Counted from the first letter of the stretch, positions 28,116 to 36,990 are shown. The stretch is 64,000 nt of DNA from Nocardia sp. NBC_00403 (GCF_036046055.1 NZ_CP107939.1:4030001-4094000); one strand, 5' to 3'. Numbers and translations: made by a program. The notes: a model not told the origin generated them from the sequence alone.

Positions 28116-29501
28116 TCATCCGAACAGCGCAGCGCCCGCCGCGCGCAAGTCCTCGGGTTGTGCGTCGCTGTAGACGCCCAGCGATAACGCAGGGTCGTGG
28201 CCGTGCCAGGCCGCGACGATGTGGACCGGGATGCCCAACTTCAACATGAGCGACACGCTCGTGTTCCGCAGCCCCTTCAGTGGGATGCGGCGCAGCCCGG
28301 CCCGCTGCCTGAGCCGTTGGAACATATCCGAGTAGTACTCCGGCCGGATCGGCACTCCCGTCTCGTCGACCGCGATCAGCCGATCGTCGGTCCAGGGGGT
28401 GCCCAGTGCCGTGCACTCGGCCTGCTGGAGCGCCTTCAACTTGTCGAGCGCTTCCGCTAGATCGGCGGGTGGCGGTAGATCGCGGCGGCTGCGCCTGGAC
28501 TTCGGCAAGTTCTCTTCGGTTTCCTTGCCGATGGCGACACGCCCCCGGCGTACCTTCAGTGCGGTTGCATCGAACCGCGTCCACCGGACACCGAGGACTT
28601 CGGATCGCCGCGCCCCGTAGCAGCTCAGCAGCCAACAGGCGTAGAGCCGTTCGTTGCGCACCGCTTCGCGGAACGTCTCGACTTCCTCTACCGTCCACGA
28701 CTTTGCTTGTTCGTCGTCGTCATCTTCGTTGATGTCATCGGTGGGGCGTTCCACGAGTGCGATGACGTTGCGCGGTAGGGCGCCCTTGTCGACGTAGGAC
28801 TGTATGACCATGCCGAAGGTGGTCAGCGTGGAACGAACCGTGACGGGCTTGACGCCGCTCGCTACCCGATGGGTCTGTGCGTTGATCGCCAGGACGTACA
28901 CGGCGCGACGGGGTCGGGTGACGCGACCGGATCGGATGAGACCGGACAGGCAGGTGTGTATGTCGTTGTCCGGGAACGCCGTCTTGATACGTGCTGCCGA
29001 GATTCCTTCGGGGTGTTGACCGATCAGCTCAGCGACTTGCGACATGAGGCTGTCAGGCCGATAGTGTCGGGGATCGATACGCCCCTCGGTTAGCATCCAC
29101 TCGACCAGTCCGTCACCGTCGGCCTTCGTGATCTGGCGAAGTTTCTTGCCGCCCATGCGCCTTCGTACCGGTTTCAGGTCGTTGCGGTAGCCCTGCAGTG
29201 TGATTCGCCGGATGCCGCGCCGACCGTTGAGCCATTGGTCGATCGCTTCGGTGACGGTGATGTCTAAAAGTTTGACGTATTTTCCGGCCGCGACTTCTGT
29301 TGTGATTCGGCGGTATTCGCGCCGGGCCTGAGCCTGGGTGTCGTAGGTGAACCGCTCGCGGTCTCGGCTGCCGTCCGGCTTTGTGCCGACATCGATCTGG
29401 AACCAGAAAGTCACCTTGCCGTTCTTAAAGGTGCGCTTGTTGATCGGTTCCGCACGTCTGGATCGCTTGCTGGCGGTCTCGCGGCTCGGTTGTGTGGTCA
29501 A
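28116..29501 (-). CDS. int: Tyrosine integrase of element 2, with an inserted winged-helix-like segment
   Basis: 461 aa from a TTG at 29501, chosen because AAGGAG lies 9 nt upstream; the longer open frame to 29744 has no coding character. The N-terminal arm-binding domain (FWFQIDVGTKPDGSRDRERF) is typical of phage/ICE integrases. Catalytic Arg is in CYGARRSEVLGVRW, the second Arg in LKGLRNTSVSLML (the usual His of HxxR appears replaced by Lys), and the last box is AAWHGHDPALSLGVYSD. Between the two halves, ~55 residues (VAELIGQHPEGISAARIKTA...GRVTRPRRAVYVL) look like a winged helix. It shares little with integrase 1. Confidence 0.82.
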   Translation of the reverse strand: MTTQPSRETASKRSRRAEPINKRTFKNGKVTFWFQIDVGTKPDGSRDRERFTYDTQAQARREYRRITTEVAAGKYVKLLDITVTEAIDQWLNGRRGIRRITLQGYRNDLKPVRRRMGGKKLRQITKADGDGLVEWMLTEGRIDPRHYRPDSLMSQVAELIGQHPEGISAARIKTAFPDNDIHTCLSGLIRSGRVTRPRRAVYVLAINAQTHRVASGVKPVTVRSTLTTFGMVIQSYVDKGALPRNVIALVERPTDDINEDDDDEQAKSWTVEEVETFREAVRNERLYACWLLSCYGARRSEVLGVRWTRFDATALKVRRGRVAIGKETEENLPKSRRSRRDLPPPADLAEALDKLKALQQAECTALGTPWTDDRLIAVDETGVPIRPEYYSDMFQRLRQRAGLRRIPLKGLRNTSVSLMLKLGIPVHIVAAWHGHDPALSLGVYSDAQPEDLRAAGAALFG

Positions 29502-29918
29502 CGGTGAGTTCTCCTTCCGGTTGGGGCTGCGTTCTCTGCGGGTGGATCGGCGCGCAACAGGTTCCGCCTCCTGGCGACGGCGATTCGCGGTTACGCGTAT
29601 TCGTGGGAATTGAGTTGCGGGGCGAAGGTGGCTTTCTTGTTCGACGGGCCGCCGGGCGTAGTAGTGCGAGGTTCCGCGATGTGTGCTTGGTCTGCACTGA
29701 GAACTGAGGTGCTTGAACGGCATCCAGCTGTCGAGAGTGGGCATGGCATCAAAGTCTCTGCCGTGCAGCTATTTTGATGAATCGACCTGCGGTCTTAGCG
29801 TTGGCATAAGTCGGCGGACAGGAGTGCCGAGCTGGAGATGCGTTGCGCCTACCTCAGGAAAGGCAGTCCAGCGGTCGATGAACGGCCGATTGTGGGTGTG
29901 GCGGGCAACACCGACGTG

Positions 29919-30215
29919 CTACAGAGTGTCGCCGCTACCCGGATCGGCACGCAGTTGGAGCACTTTTCGTACCCATCTCGACGGGATTCGCACTCGGCTG
30001 CCGACTCGAATCGCAGGCACCTCACCTGACTTCACCGCCGAGTAGACCGTAGACCTGCCGACGCCGAGGAGTCGGGCTGTGTCGGGGACCGAAACGGTGG
30101 GCTCGTTCAGCAGACGTTCCAGTGTGTCCTCGGCACGAGCCTTCATGCCGTCGGGTTCGTATTCGCTGGGGTCCGCGGTGACGTTCGCGAAGGGTGTGGG
30201 GTCGGATTGGCTCAT
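29919..30215 (-). CDS. Excisionase-like HTH protein of element 2
   Basis: 98 aa. The C-terminal half is a MerR/excisionase-type HTH: VSVPDTARLLGVGRSTVYSA, then VPAIRVGSRVRIPSRWV. The N-terminal ~40 residues are acidic. It lies upstream of the integrase on the same strand with a 417-nt gap (29,502-29,918) that shows no gene. It is divergent from the CRISPR array, so its promoter and the array leader share the interval 30,216-30,551. Confidence 0.7.
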   Translation of the reverse strand: MSQSDPTPFANVTADPSEYEPDGMKARAEDTLERLLNEPTVSVPDTARLLGVGRSTVYSAVKSGEVPAIRVGSRVRIPSRWVRKVLQLRADPGSGDTL

Positions 30216-30379
30216 CGGATGTGGCCAACTCGAGAATCTTGACGGCGACGGCCGGCTTGGTCCTGCAGGTCGCGGCGAGCGCTCGGCTGCGGTGGGCAGC
30301 ACCGGGTGGTACCGGATCTGTGACTTCTGAAGATGATTGCCATGCCGGATTACCTCGATCGAGGCCAATCCGCAAGTTC

Positions 30380-30551
30380 TTCCCTACAGACCATGAAAGC
30401 TGATTTGTGCCGAGTTCGCCAGTCGTGCGAGTGTGGTTCAGTGGTTTGACAAGCCTGTCAGATACGGTGATTGGTGTTGTGCCCGAGCCGTCGAACGTGC
30501 ACAAACCGAATGAAATTCGATGGTTCGCGTTAGATCTCGCCTGGTCAAGAA
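30380..30551 (+). promoter_or_regulatory. Putative CRISPR leader
   Basis: The array degenerates at its 3' end (repeat 16) and type I-E repeats are transcribed in the GTGCTCC orientation, so the leader should lie here. The last ~80 bases (ACCGAATGAAATTCGATGG and following) are more AT-rich than their surroundings. No consensus promoter is certain. Confidence 0.45.
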
Positions 30552-31496
30552 GTGCTCCCCGCGCATGCGGGGATGATCCGGTCCAGGCCTTCGCTTACGA
30601 CCACCAGGCCGAGTGCTCCCCGCGTATGCGGGGATGATCCGTCCAGCCCTTCGGCGTCCTCCATCCACTCCAGGTGCTCCCCGCGTATGCGGGGATGATC
30701 CGCCGGAGAACTAGATTCGCCCCAAGATCGGCCCGTGCTCCCCGCGTATGCGGGGATGATCCGACGGCGCGGTGGTGCCCGCAGTGGTGGGACCAGTGCT
30801 CCCCGCGTATGCGGGGATGATCCGGCCATCAAGAAAGCGATCCTCGCCGCGGGCGAGTGCTCCCCGCGTATGCGGGGATGATCCGTGGTCGATCCGATGC
30901 TGCGGGCGGTCATGTTCGTGCTCCCCGCGTATGCGGGGATGATCCGATCCGCGAGGCGCTGGTGCAGTCGACAGTCGTGTGCTCCCCGCGTATGCGGGGA
31001 TGATCCGCGGGACCGGGATCCGGACGCGCTTCGCGCCGTGTGCTCCCCGCGTATGCGGGGATGATCCGGGGTAGAACGATGGTAAGCAATCTCCAGCAGA
31101 GTGCTCCCCGCGTATGCGGGGGATGAGCCCGGTGCGACCACCCACCGCGTCACCGATCTGATGTGCTCCCCGCGCATGCGGGGATGAGCCCGGCACATCC
31201 TGTTTCAGGCCGCCATACATCGGGTGCTCTCCGCGCATGCGGGGATGAGCCCTTGCTGTCGGTTCTCACCCACGCCGAAGGGCTGTGCTCCCCGCGCATG
31301 CGGGGATGAGCCTAGGATCCTCATGCGGTCACCCCGCCGAGGTACGTGCTCCCCGCGCATGCGGGGATGAGCCCAGGACACCGGCGAACGGTGTGCCGCG
31401 CTTCTCGTGCTCCCCGCGCATGCGGGGATGAGCCCTTGCCCTGACCGAACCCATCATGAAAGAGGCAGTGCTCCCCGCGCGTGCGGGGATGAGCCG
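30552..31496 (+). CRISPR. Type I-E CRISPR array: 16 repeats, 15 spacers of 32 bp, no adjacent cas genes
   Basis: Repeats are 29 bp, begin GTGCTCCCCGCG and contain the stem CCCCGCG...TGCGGGG, as in actinobacterial type I-E systems. Repeats 2-9 carry CGTATG and end GATGATCCG. Repeats 11-15 carry CGCATG and mostly end GATGAGCCC (repeat 13 ends GCCT). Repeat 1 combines CGCATG with GATCCG. Repeat 10 (31101-31130) has CGTATG with GAGCCC and one extra G, so it is 30 bp. Repeat 12 has one T for C, and repeat 16 is degenerate. All 15 spacers are 32 bp by my count. No cas gene is anywhere in the window. Confidence 0.97.
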
Positions 31497-31746
31497 GGGG
31501 CATTGCGACACCGGAACAGTCGATCAGAGGCGTCTTGCATGTGTCCCATGACGGCGCATGGGCCGGATTCGTTGGGCCCTTCGGCTTGCCTCTATCAGCC
31601 TCTGATCTGAGTGCGATCGAGCGTGCCTAGAACGTGCCAAGACAGGCGGATGCAGAGCGGATCGGGCAGTACGAGCCGGACGCTGAAACGACTCTGACCT
31701 GGACGGGACTGCATCAGCCGGACACCCTGGGACGATTACCAGTTCC

Positions 31747-31791
31747 CTGGGGGTCAAGTGGTCGCAGGTTCAAATCCTGTCATCCCGACAA
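31747..31791 (+). repeat. Attachment site copy 3
   Basis: 45 bp identical to the first 45 bases of copies 1 and 2 (tRNA-Pro 3' half). Followed by a terminator and an integrase C-terminus in the same geometry as copy 1, so it marks the left end of a third, degraded element. No fourth copy was seen to the right. Confidence 0.88.
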
Positions 31792-31795
31792 ACAG

Positions 31796-31829
31796 AAAAC
31801 CCCTTCCAACCAGCATCGGAAGGGGTTTT
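31796..31829. terminator. Terminator beside attachment copy 3
   Basis: AAAACCCCTTCC (31796-31807) pairs with GGAAGGGGTTTT (31818-31829). It is nearly the same hairpin as after tRNA-Pro at 15,251, so it belongs to the element's conserved left end. Confidence 0.75.
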
Positions 31830-31830
31830 C

Positions 31831-32262
31831 TCATTCACCAACCACTCGCAGTTGGGGACCACGTGGGGACCGTAGGTGTTGTGAGAGCAGATTCCCGTCG
31901 TCGGTGAGCCCCTGCATATCGGGGTGGAGGTATCGCTGCGTTATCCGTGGGTCGGTGTGCCCGGCGATCTTCTGGAGCCGATGCAGCGGCACGCCCGCGT
32001 CCGCGAACCAGGTCAATCCGGTATGCCGTAGATCGTGCCGACGCAGATGTTCATAACCGAGTTTGGCCACCACGTCGTCCCAATGTGTGGCCCGCCGCAG
32101 TACACCGGTCGCGATCCTGCCGCCTCGTGGTCCGACGAAGAGCCGAGCATCCGGCCGATCATTGGCCGCCGCGATCCGCTCGAGCACCAGTGGTCGTAGC
32201 TCCTCGATGATCGGAATCCTGCGAGCTCGTTTACCTTTGGTGCCCTTGCCCTTCGCCGGGTA
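31831..32262 (-). pseudogene. Integrase C-terminal remnant of element 3
   Basis: About 140 residues very similar to the end of integrase 1: ARLFVGPRGGRIATGVLRRA, THWDDVVAKLGYEHLRRHDL, GHTDPRITQRYLHPD. The first catalytic Arg and the N-terminal half are absent. Upstream of KGKGTKGKRAR the homology stops at about 32,260, where a Rep fragment in the opposite orientation begins. It cannot be a working integrase. Confidence 0.75.
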
Positions 32263-32300
32263 AGTGCAAGGGCAACGCACACCGCCGCGACACCCTCGGT
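32257..32300 (+). pseudogene. Short fragment of a RepSA-type initiator gene
   Basis: The plus strand reads PGKCKGNAHRRDTLG, matching the PGRCKGKAHRRDTLG segment of the element-1 initiator, with about 80% nucleotide identity over ~42 bases. It is fused head-on to the integrase remnant, showing that element 3 was rearranged and mostly deleted. Confidence 0.55.
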
Positions 32301-32304
32301 CGGC

Positions 32305-32931
32305 GCAGACGGGCTGCGCGCCTGGACGCTCGAACGCGGATCCGGGCAGCGCGATCGAGATCGTTCGTAGAGCATCGCAATGGTCACCCGCCGGGGAGCA
32401 TCAGATCCGGCTCGCCGCACTCGAAGCGCGATGCGCCGCCCGGCTCGGCCGTAGAGACGAGGCTCTGACCGCGGTCACCCGCGCCCTGGCAGCCGCCGAG
32501 GCCACACCCAACAGTGATGAGGTCGTGGCCTTCGGCGGGTCACTACAGTTCCCGACGCCGAAGTTGGCCCACTACCTGGGCACCACCATCGGCTCATCGG
32601 CGAGCCCGCCAATGCCGAACAGTGGGCACAGCAGGCGGGGGATGGCTACACCCGCGGCCCAGACAAGGACCGTTCCTATGGAGACGAAGCACTCGCCCGC
32701 GCCGACATCGCCATCGTTCGCATCACCAACCGAGCCGTCGAAGGCGCCCGCGAAATCCTTGCCCCAGTATTCGCGCTACCACCCAGACAACACATCCACC
32801 CGGTTGCCGAGGGCTTACGGGCCGTTGACAATTCGCTGCGAGCTACCGACGATGCCAAAGCCCTGATCGCCCGAACCCTGAGCGAGGAGATCGCCATGTT
32901 CACCACTGCGCAGCTGCCCGCGCCGCGATGA
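32305..32931 (+). pseudogene. C-terminal part of an XRE/TPR-type regulator (truncated, frameshifted)
   Basis: Reads QIRLAALEARCAARLGRRDE and FPTPKLAHYLGTT in one frame, then after a shift near 32,590 continues RLIGEPANAEQWAQQAGDGY to the stop at 32,931. This is the TPR-like C-terminal half of the large regulators common in Streptomyces and Nocardia; the HTH half is missing. Its stop overlaps the phosphotransferase start (ATGA), so the two were originally an operon. Confidence 0.6.
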
Positions 32932-33818
32932 CAGAGCTCGACGCCACACGGTTGGTGCTCAACGCCGCATGCGAGGAAGCTGGACTATCGCCCGCGAGCG
33001 CACGCTTGCTCCGGGCGCACTCCAATACCGTCTACCTGCTGCCCACAGAACAAACCGTCGCGCGCATCAGCCACAACGAGCACCACGGTCTGCGTGCACG
33101 GGCATCGGTCGCTATCACTCGATGGCTCGCCGACCACGACATCCCAGTGACGGAACCGCGCATCGATCACGCCATCGACATCGACACGGTCACCGTCACG
33201 TTCTGGCAGTACTACCCGCAAACCGATCTCACCCGCCCACCGGCCGGCGAACTCGGTGCCATCTTGGCTCGACTCCATGCACTACCTCCGCCACCCTTCG
33301 ACCTCCCCGACTACCCACCACTGGCCGGCCTAGCGATAACCCTGCGAGACCCGACCACTTCGCGGGCACTCACCGAACACGACCGGCATTGGCTGACCGA
33401 ACGCACCTGCCACCTAATCGAGCAGTACCACCTTGTGGACTCCGAACTCGGCCGCGGCATGGTCCACGGCGACGCGTACCCAGGAAACACACTCTGGGGA
33501 CCACGCGGTGTGCTCCTCGGCGACTGGGACGAAATCAGCATCGCCCCACGTGAACTCGACCTGATGAACACCATCCAAGGCCTGCGATTCGGCACCAGCG
33601 AGAGCGAGATCATCGACTTCGTTGCCGCCTACGGCTGGGACGTCCGACAGTGGGACGGGTTCGCGCTGCTAAGGGAAATGCGTGACCTGCACACCCTCAA
33701 CGCCTACATCCGCCAAGCCAGCCAGGGTGACAGCGCCGCGGAGCGCGAACTCAACGATCGTCTCCGTACCCTGCGCAACCCAGAATTCGCGGAGCCACGC
33801 TGGAACGCCCTGGGGTAA
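32928..33818 (+). CDS. Aminoglycoside phosphotransferase/choline-kinase-family protein
   Basis: 296 aa. The kinase catalytic loop is GRGMVHGDAYPGNTLWG (HGDxxxxN) and the metal-binding segment is VLLGDWDEISIAPRELDL (DWD). The N-lobe contains YLLPTEQTVARISHNEHHG. Family members phosphorylate aminoglycosides, choline or other small molecules; the substrate cannot be read. It is coupled to the truncated TPR regulator upstream, a pair seen often in actinomycetes. It has lost its regulator's N-terminus but looks intact itself. Confidence 0.78.
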   Translation: MTELDATRLVLNAACEEAGLSPASARLLRAHSNTVYLLPTEQTVARISHNEHHGLRARASVAITRWLADHDIPVTEPRIDHAIDIDTVTVTFWQYYPQTDLTRPPAGELGAILARLHALPPPPFDLPDYPPLAGLAITLRDPTTSRALTEHDRHWLTERTCHLIEQYHLVDSELGRGMVHGDAYPGNTLWGPRGVLLGDWDEISIAPRELDLMNTIQGLRFGTSESEIIDFVAAYGWDVRQWDGFALLREMRDLHTLNAYIRQASQGDSAAERELNDRLRTLRNPEFAEPRWNALG

Positions 33819-33870
33819 TTCCGGTTTCGTGATCGGCTGGCGCCATCTACGCCAGGATCGTCGACGTCGC

Positions 33871-33950
33871 CGAGAACAGGTAGATCGGTTGTGGGACAGT
33901 CGAACTCCGCTTTCTGACAGGTCGGCCCATCGGCATTGCGCTTGCCTTCC
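33871..33950 (+). repeat. Intergenic repeat, copy A (copy B at 45,889-45,960)
   Basis: GAACAGGTAGATCGGTTGTG is followed by GGACAGTCGAACTCCGCT and, further on, GGCCCATCGGCAT. Copy B reads GAACAGGTAAATCAGTTGCG, GGAAAGTCGAACTCCGCT and GGCCCGTCGGCAT. They are about 75% alike over ~65 bases and are not inside any recognised gene. 33,819-34,180 holds nothing else clear. Confidence 0.5.
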
Positions 33951-34180
33951 ATCGTCACCCCACGCACATATCCCAGGCTGTGGCCACCCGATCCTTGCGT
34001 GCCAGCGGCGAGAACACCTCACTCACAAAGGAATCGAGGTGTTCACCGACCTCGGCCAGACCTGCGACATCCACACCGCCGGACGGATGTATGGCCAATT
34101 GCATTCGCGCCGAAGGGATCTGAAGGGCGGCTCGAAGCGTCGAGCCTCGCCGTGAATGCCGCGACCCATACAGTGGACCC

Positions 34181-34756
34181 ATGAATGACCGCACCCAAAG
34201 CGCCGATCTGTTTCTCGACGAGTTGCCCTCGGACCGCAAGGGGTCCTGGCGCGGCCAACTGTTCGGCAACCCGTCTTCCGGCCTTGATCCGGTACTCACC
34301 TTGGCACTGAGATTCCCGTGGCGCGGTTCGGTGGACGTGACGATCGAAGGGATCCCCGCGGATGTGCCTTCTTGGCGCGAAATCGAAGGCATAGAGGTCG
34401 AATCCACCGAATCCGGGGAGCCGGTCGATGCATGGGTGTACGACGGTGCCCACAACTTTTTCGAGTACGCGCGCATCCAGGTCCTTCATCAGGTCGGCAC
34501 TATGGCACGGTTTGTCGTCGACCTGGCCGAGGGCGAGGAGTTCTTTCTCACGCTTCCGAATGACGAGATACTCGAGGCCGACCAGATCTACACGACAGTG
34601 GATGCCGAGTTCGAGGGCATCGAAATGTACCTGACCGCGGACCGAGAGCTGGCCGAGTTCACCGACCCTACCGGTTTGGTGTTCGACTGGGCTCACGGCG
34701 ACTGCAAGTTCTACAAGGTGGTCGACTCGGGCAACCCGGAGCATTCGGGACAGTGA
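34181..34756 (+). CDS. Hypothetical protein
   Basis: 191 aa, acidic, with no signal peptide or membrane segment. Contains NFFEYARIQVLHQVGTMARF and GLVFDWAHGDCKFYKV. I do not recognise a domain. Coding character is good. It lies alone between the phosphotransferase and a decayed region. Possibly a small immunity-type or accessory protein, but nothing in the sequence shows this. Confidence 0.6.
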   Translation: MNDRTQSADLFLDELPSDRKGSWRGQLFGNPSSGLDPVLTLALRFPWRGSVDVTIEGIPADVPSWREIEGIEVESTESGEPVDAWVYDGAHNFFEYARIQVLHQVGTMARFVVDLAEGEEFFLTLPNDEILEADQIYTTVDAEFEGIEMYLTADRELAEFTDPTGLVFDWAHGDCKFYKVVDSGNPEHSGQ

Positions 34757-34813
34757 TGTCGGCTCACGGACCAGGATTGTGCGAGACAGTACCTCGCACC
34801 ACGTGTCCTGCAC

Positions 34814-35323
34814 GTGTCAGGACGGCCGGATCATCGATATTGCTGTAGTTCCGCTGTGGAACATCGGTCGGTCGCGCGAGGATTCCGGCTCCAGCGTGGG
34901 CGACCAGCCGCAATTGCACCACATCCTGCGCAGCGGACGACCACCGCCGAGGCTGTTGGCGTCCACGACTTCGACAAAGTGCTAGTCGAGGGCTGCGATG
35001 TTGAGGTCACACGCATCGTTCATGTTGTCGACACTCGTGGCAGCCATCTGCTGAGCGGTCGAGTGGCAAGCATCGGGCTCGAAGTTTCGGTCGAGGCAGT
35101 GCTGATTCTGGCCCCAGACGCGGTTGCTGTTTTGTCGGCTGTGCTCGACAGAGCCGACGACCCGCACTATTTCGCGGAGCGGCAGGAATGCGTGATGTCG
35201 ACCCTGCAGGCCTACAACTCGTTCAGCGACCGGTTCGCACCTCTACTGCCTGGCACCCTTGTCGGCCTTCTGGATGTGTTGATCGCTGTCACCGAAGATC
35301 ACCTGCTATCAGCGCAGCGGTGA
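34814..35323 (+). CDS. Hypothetical protein (start uncertain)
   Basis: The frame to 35323 contains LEVSVEAVLILAPDAVAVLS and NSFSDRFAPLLPGTLVGLLD, which look protein-like. The first ~50 residues (RSVARGFRLQRGRPAAIAPH) do not, so the real start is probably near 34,980 or the gene is broken upstream. No family recognised. Confidence 0.35.
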   Translation: MSGRPDHRYCCSSAVEHRSVARGFRLQRGRPAAIAPHPAQRTTTAEAVGVHDFDKVLVEGCDVEVTRIVHVVDTRGSHLLSGRVASIGLEVSVEAVLILAPDAVAVLSAVLDRADDPHYFAERQECVMSTLQAYNSFSDRFAPLLPGTLVGLLDVLIAVTEDHLLSAQR

Positions 35324-35464
35324 GGACCAATGCGCTATCCGCGTGCTCATGGAACACGTGCTCAGGAGGTTGTCTCTGTTCAACAACGACACCAACTGTC
35401 CACGGCGGCTACGCTGCGTACCGAAGGTGACCCAATCCCTCGGCCTCGCAGCGGGGCTAGCGGT

Positions 35465-36058
35465 TCACCCCGCCGGCACCGTCGCCGGGCGCTGCTGACT
35501 GTCGAGGGATTCGAGCTCGGCTCGCAGTTCCGCTACCTCGGCGGCGAGTGCATCGCGGTCTTGTTCTCGTTCCAGCAGGATTGCCCGCAATCCCTCGATG
35601 GTGTCGGTCATCGCGGCCAGCCTCGGGTCGGCCCCTTGCAGGCGCCATTGCAGGATCGCGCGACGGTCCAGGGTTTGGCTGGCGTTGCGGACCCACCCGA
35701 TAACGTAATCGAGCCATTCGGCCTGTTTGGGCATCTGCCGAGATGTGTCCCAGCCGCGCCGTAGCGCGGGCTTTGTCGAGAGAACCAGCTCTGTGCAATG
35801 TTCTGGTGTGGGAGTGTGCATCTGGACGAGGGTGAGTTTGCCGGCGCTGGTGACGACCGCGGTCAGGCGGTAGTGACCGGCGAGGTGCATCTTCAATTCC
35901 GCGGCGGTCCGTCCGTCGGTGTCCAGCGCACCCAGCCAGGGTCCGTCGGTGGCGTTGATGATCGACTCGAGTACCTCGAGTTGGCTGGCGGCGCGGCGAA
36001 ATCGCGTCGCGTGCTTGCGCAGCTGAGCAGGTGTGGCGGTCATCTGATCCCAGTGCAT
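35465..36058 (-). CDS. Hypothetical protein with C-terminal coiled coil
   Basis: 197 aa. The N-terminal part (QLRKHATRFRRAASQLEVLE) is helical. The middle contains TELVLSTKPALRRGWDTS. The last ~45 residues (LREILLEREQDRDALAAEV-like, AELRAELESL) form a coiled coil. No family recognised. Cytosolic. The region 36,059-36,670 upstream holds only fragments; one frame ending at ~36,610 (SIGEDGQALLVPVGDAGYPF) may be the tail of a lost gene. Confidence 0.6.
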   Translation of the reverse strand: MHWDQMTATPAQLRKHATRFRRAASQLEVLESIINATDGPWLGALDTDGRTAAELKMHLAGHYRLTAVVTSAGKLTLVQMHTPTPEHCTELVLSTKPALRRGWDTSRQMPKQAEWLDYVIGWVRNASQTLDRRAILQWRLQGADPRLAAMTDTIEGLRAILLEREQDRDALAAEVAELRAELESLDSQQRPATVPAG

Positions 36059-36670
36059 CGCAGCTCCGCTCTCTTCATCGACCTATTCCAGAGATGGCAA
36101 CGTCTACGAACCTACATTCGCCGCAGGCTCAGGCTGCTGTAGCGCTACACGGTGGTGATTCGTCTCGGTCGGATCCCACAGCGGGGCGAGTGTGGGGGAG
36201 GGCAGAGTGACGACACGTAGCCAGTCTTACTCGCGCAGCGCGTCCAGATGCGCGGCGCGGGGCAAACCGGCCAGCGATGTTTTTACCTCGCTGGCTCGTT
36301 CCCGAAGCCACCCCATCATCGAACGTATGTTCGTGTAATCGCATATCGTTTGGTCTGAGTCGATAGGGGATCGGCATTGATAGCTGATCATCTGCCGGAG
36401 GAGTCTGGACGCCTGATCGGGATAGTCTGCGTACCGTGGTGTACGAGAACGACTTGGTGCGCAGCGGCAACGGTGGGGTCTCGGTTTCCGGGTCGACAGC
36501 ATCGGCGAGGACGGGCAAGCGCTGCTCGTCCCGGTCGGGGACGCGGGCTACCCATTCCCGATGCTGGTGACCGCGCTCGTTCCGGCCGGTGACCTACAGC
36601 AGTCGGAATGGTGACCGTGACACCGAGTCGATAGCCTCCCTCAGTCGGTAGCTGAATATACGCTGATTTT

Positions 36671-36990
36671 GTGGTGGCAGTGCCGGCGCCGATGCTGGCC
36701 GTCGCAGGGCGGCCGCCGGATACGGCTGCCTGGGCCATCGAGATGAAATGGGACGGTGTCCGCGCCCTCGCCCTATGCAAAGGCGAATCATGTCGCTTGT
36801 ACAGCAGAAACAGGCGCGAGATCACCGACTCCTACCCCGAGCTCGCCGCGGCGCTGGCCGAGTCGGCGCGGGGCCGGGTGTTGATTCTCGACGGTGAGGT
36901 GATCGCGCATACCGCCTCGGGTGCACCGTCGTTCGGTTTGCTGCAACGTCGCATGCATGTCATGCACCCAGCCGCGCAGCGATGGGCCAC
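36671..36990 (+). pseudogene. N-terminal fragment of an ATP-dependent DNA ligase (LigD-like)
   Basis: Reads AWAIEMKWDGVRALALCKGE, with the nucleotidyl Lys in the KWDG motif I, then LYSRNRREITDSYPELAAAL (motif with RxG-like Arg) and VLILDGEVIAH (motif III), ending at FGLLQRRMHVMHP. All later ligase motifs are absent; beyond ~36,980 the frame is not ligase-like. An intact ligase domain needs ~200 more residues, so this is a 5' fragment. Confidence 0.65.

Larger units (their letters stand above)
27989..31791. mobile_element. Element 2: small tRNA-Pro integrative cassette whose only cargo is a CRISPR array
   Basis: 3.8 kb between att copies 2 and 3. It contains an integrase next to the left att, a small HTH/excisionase-like gene, and a 16-repeat type I-E CRISPR array next to the right att. 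There are no cas, rep or transfer genes. It would depend on Cas proteins and probably transfer functions supplied elsewhere. The boundaries are direct sequence observations; mobility is inferred from gene order and att repeats. Confidence 0.75.

Noticed and set aside
30545..31238. Open frames of ~175-217 aa on the minus strand across the CRISPR array (repeating HPRIRGEH / SSPHTRGA)
   Set aside because: Translation of type I-E repeats in the antisense direction, a well-known artefact.
30552..31496. Self-targeting spacers matching genes in the window
   Set aside because: I looked for spacer matches in the AICE, IS and cargo genes by eye and found none, but cannot exclude matches without a search.
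35324..35464. Possible continuation of the hypothetical gene ending at 35,323
   Set aside because: A stop is present and the following frame has no coding character.
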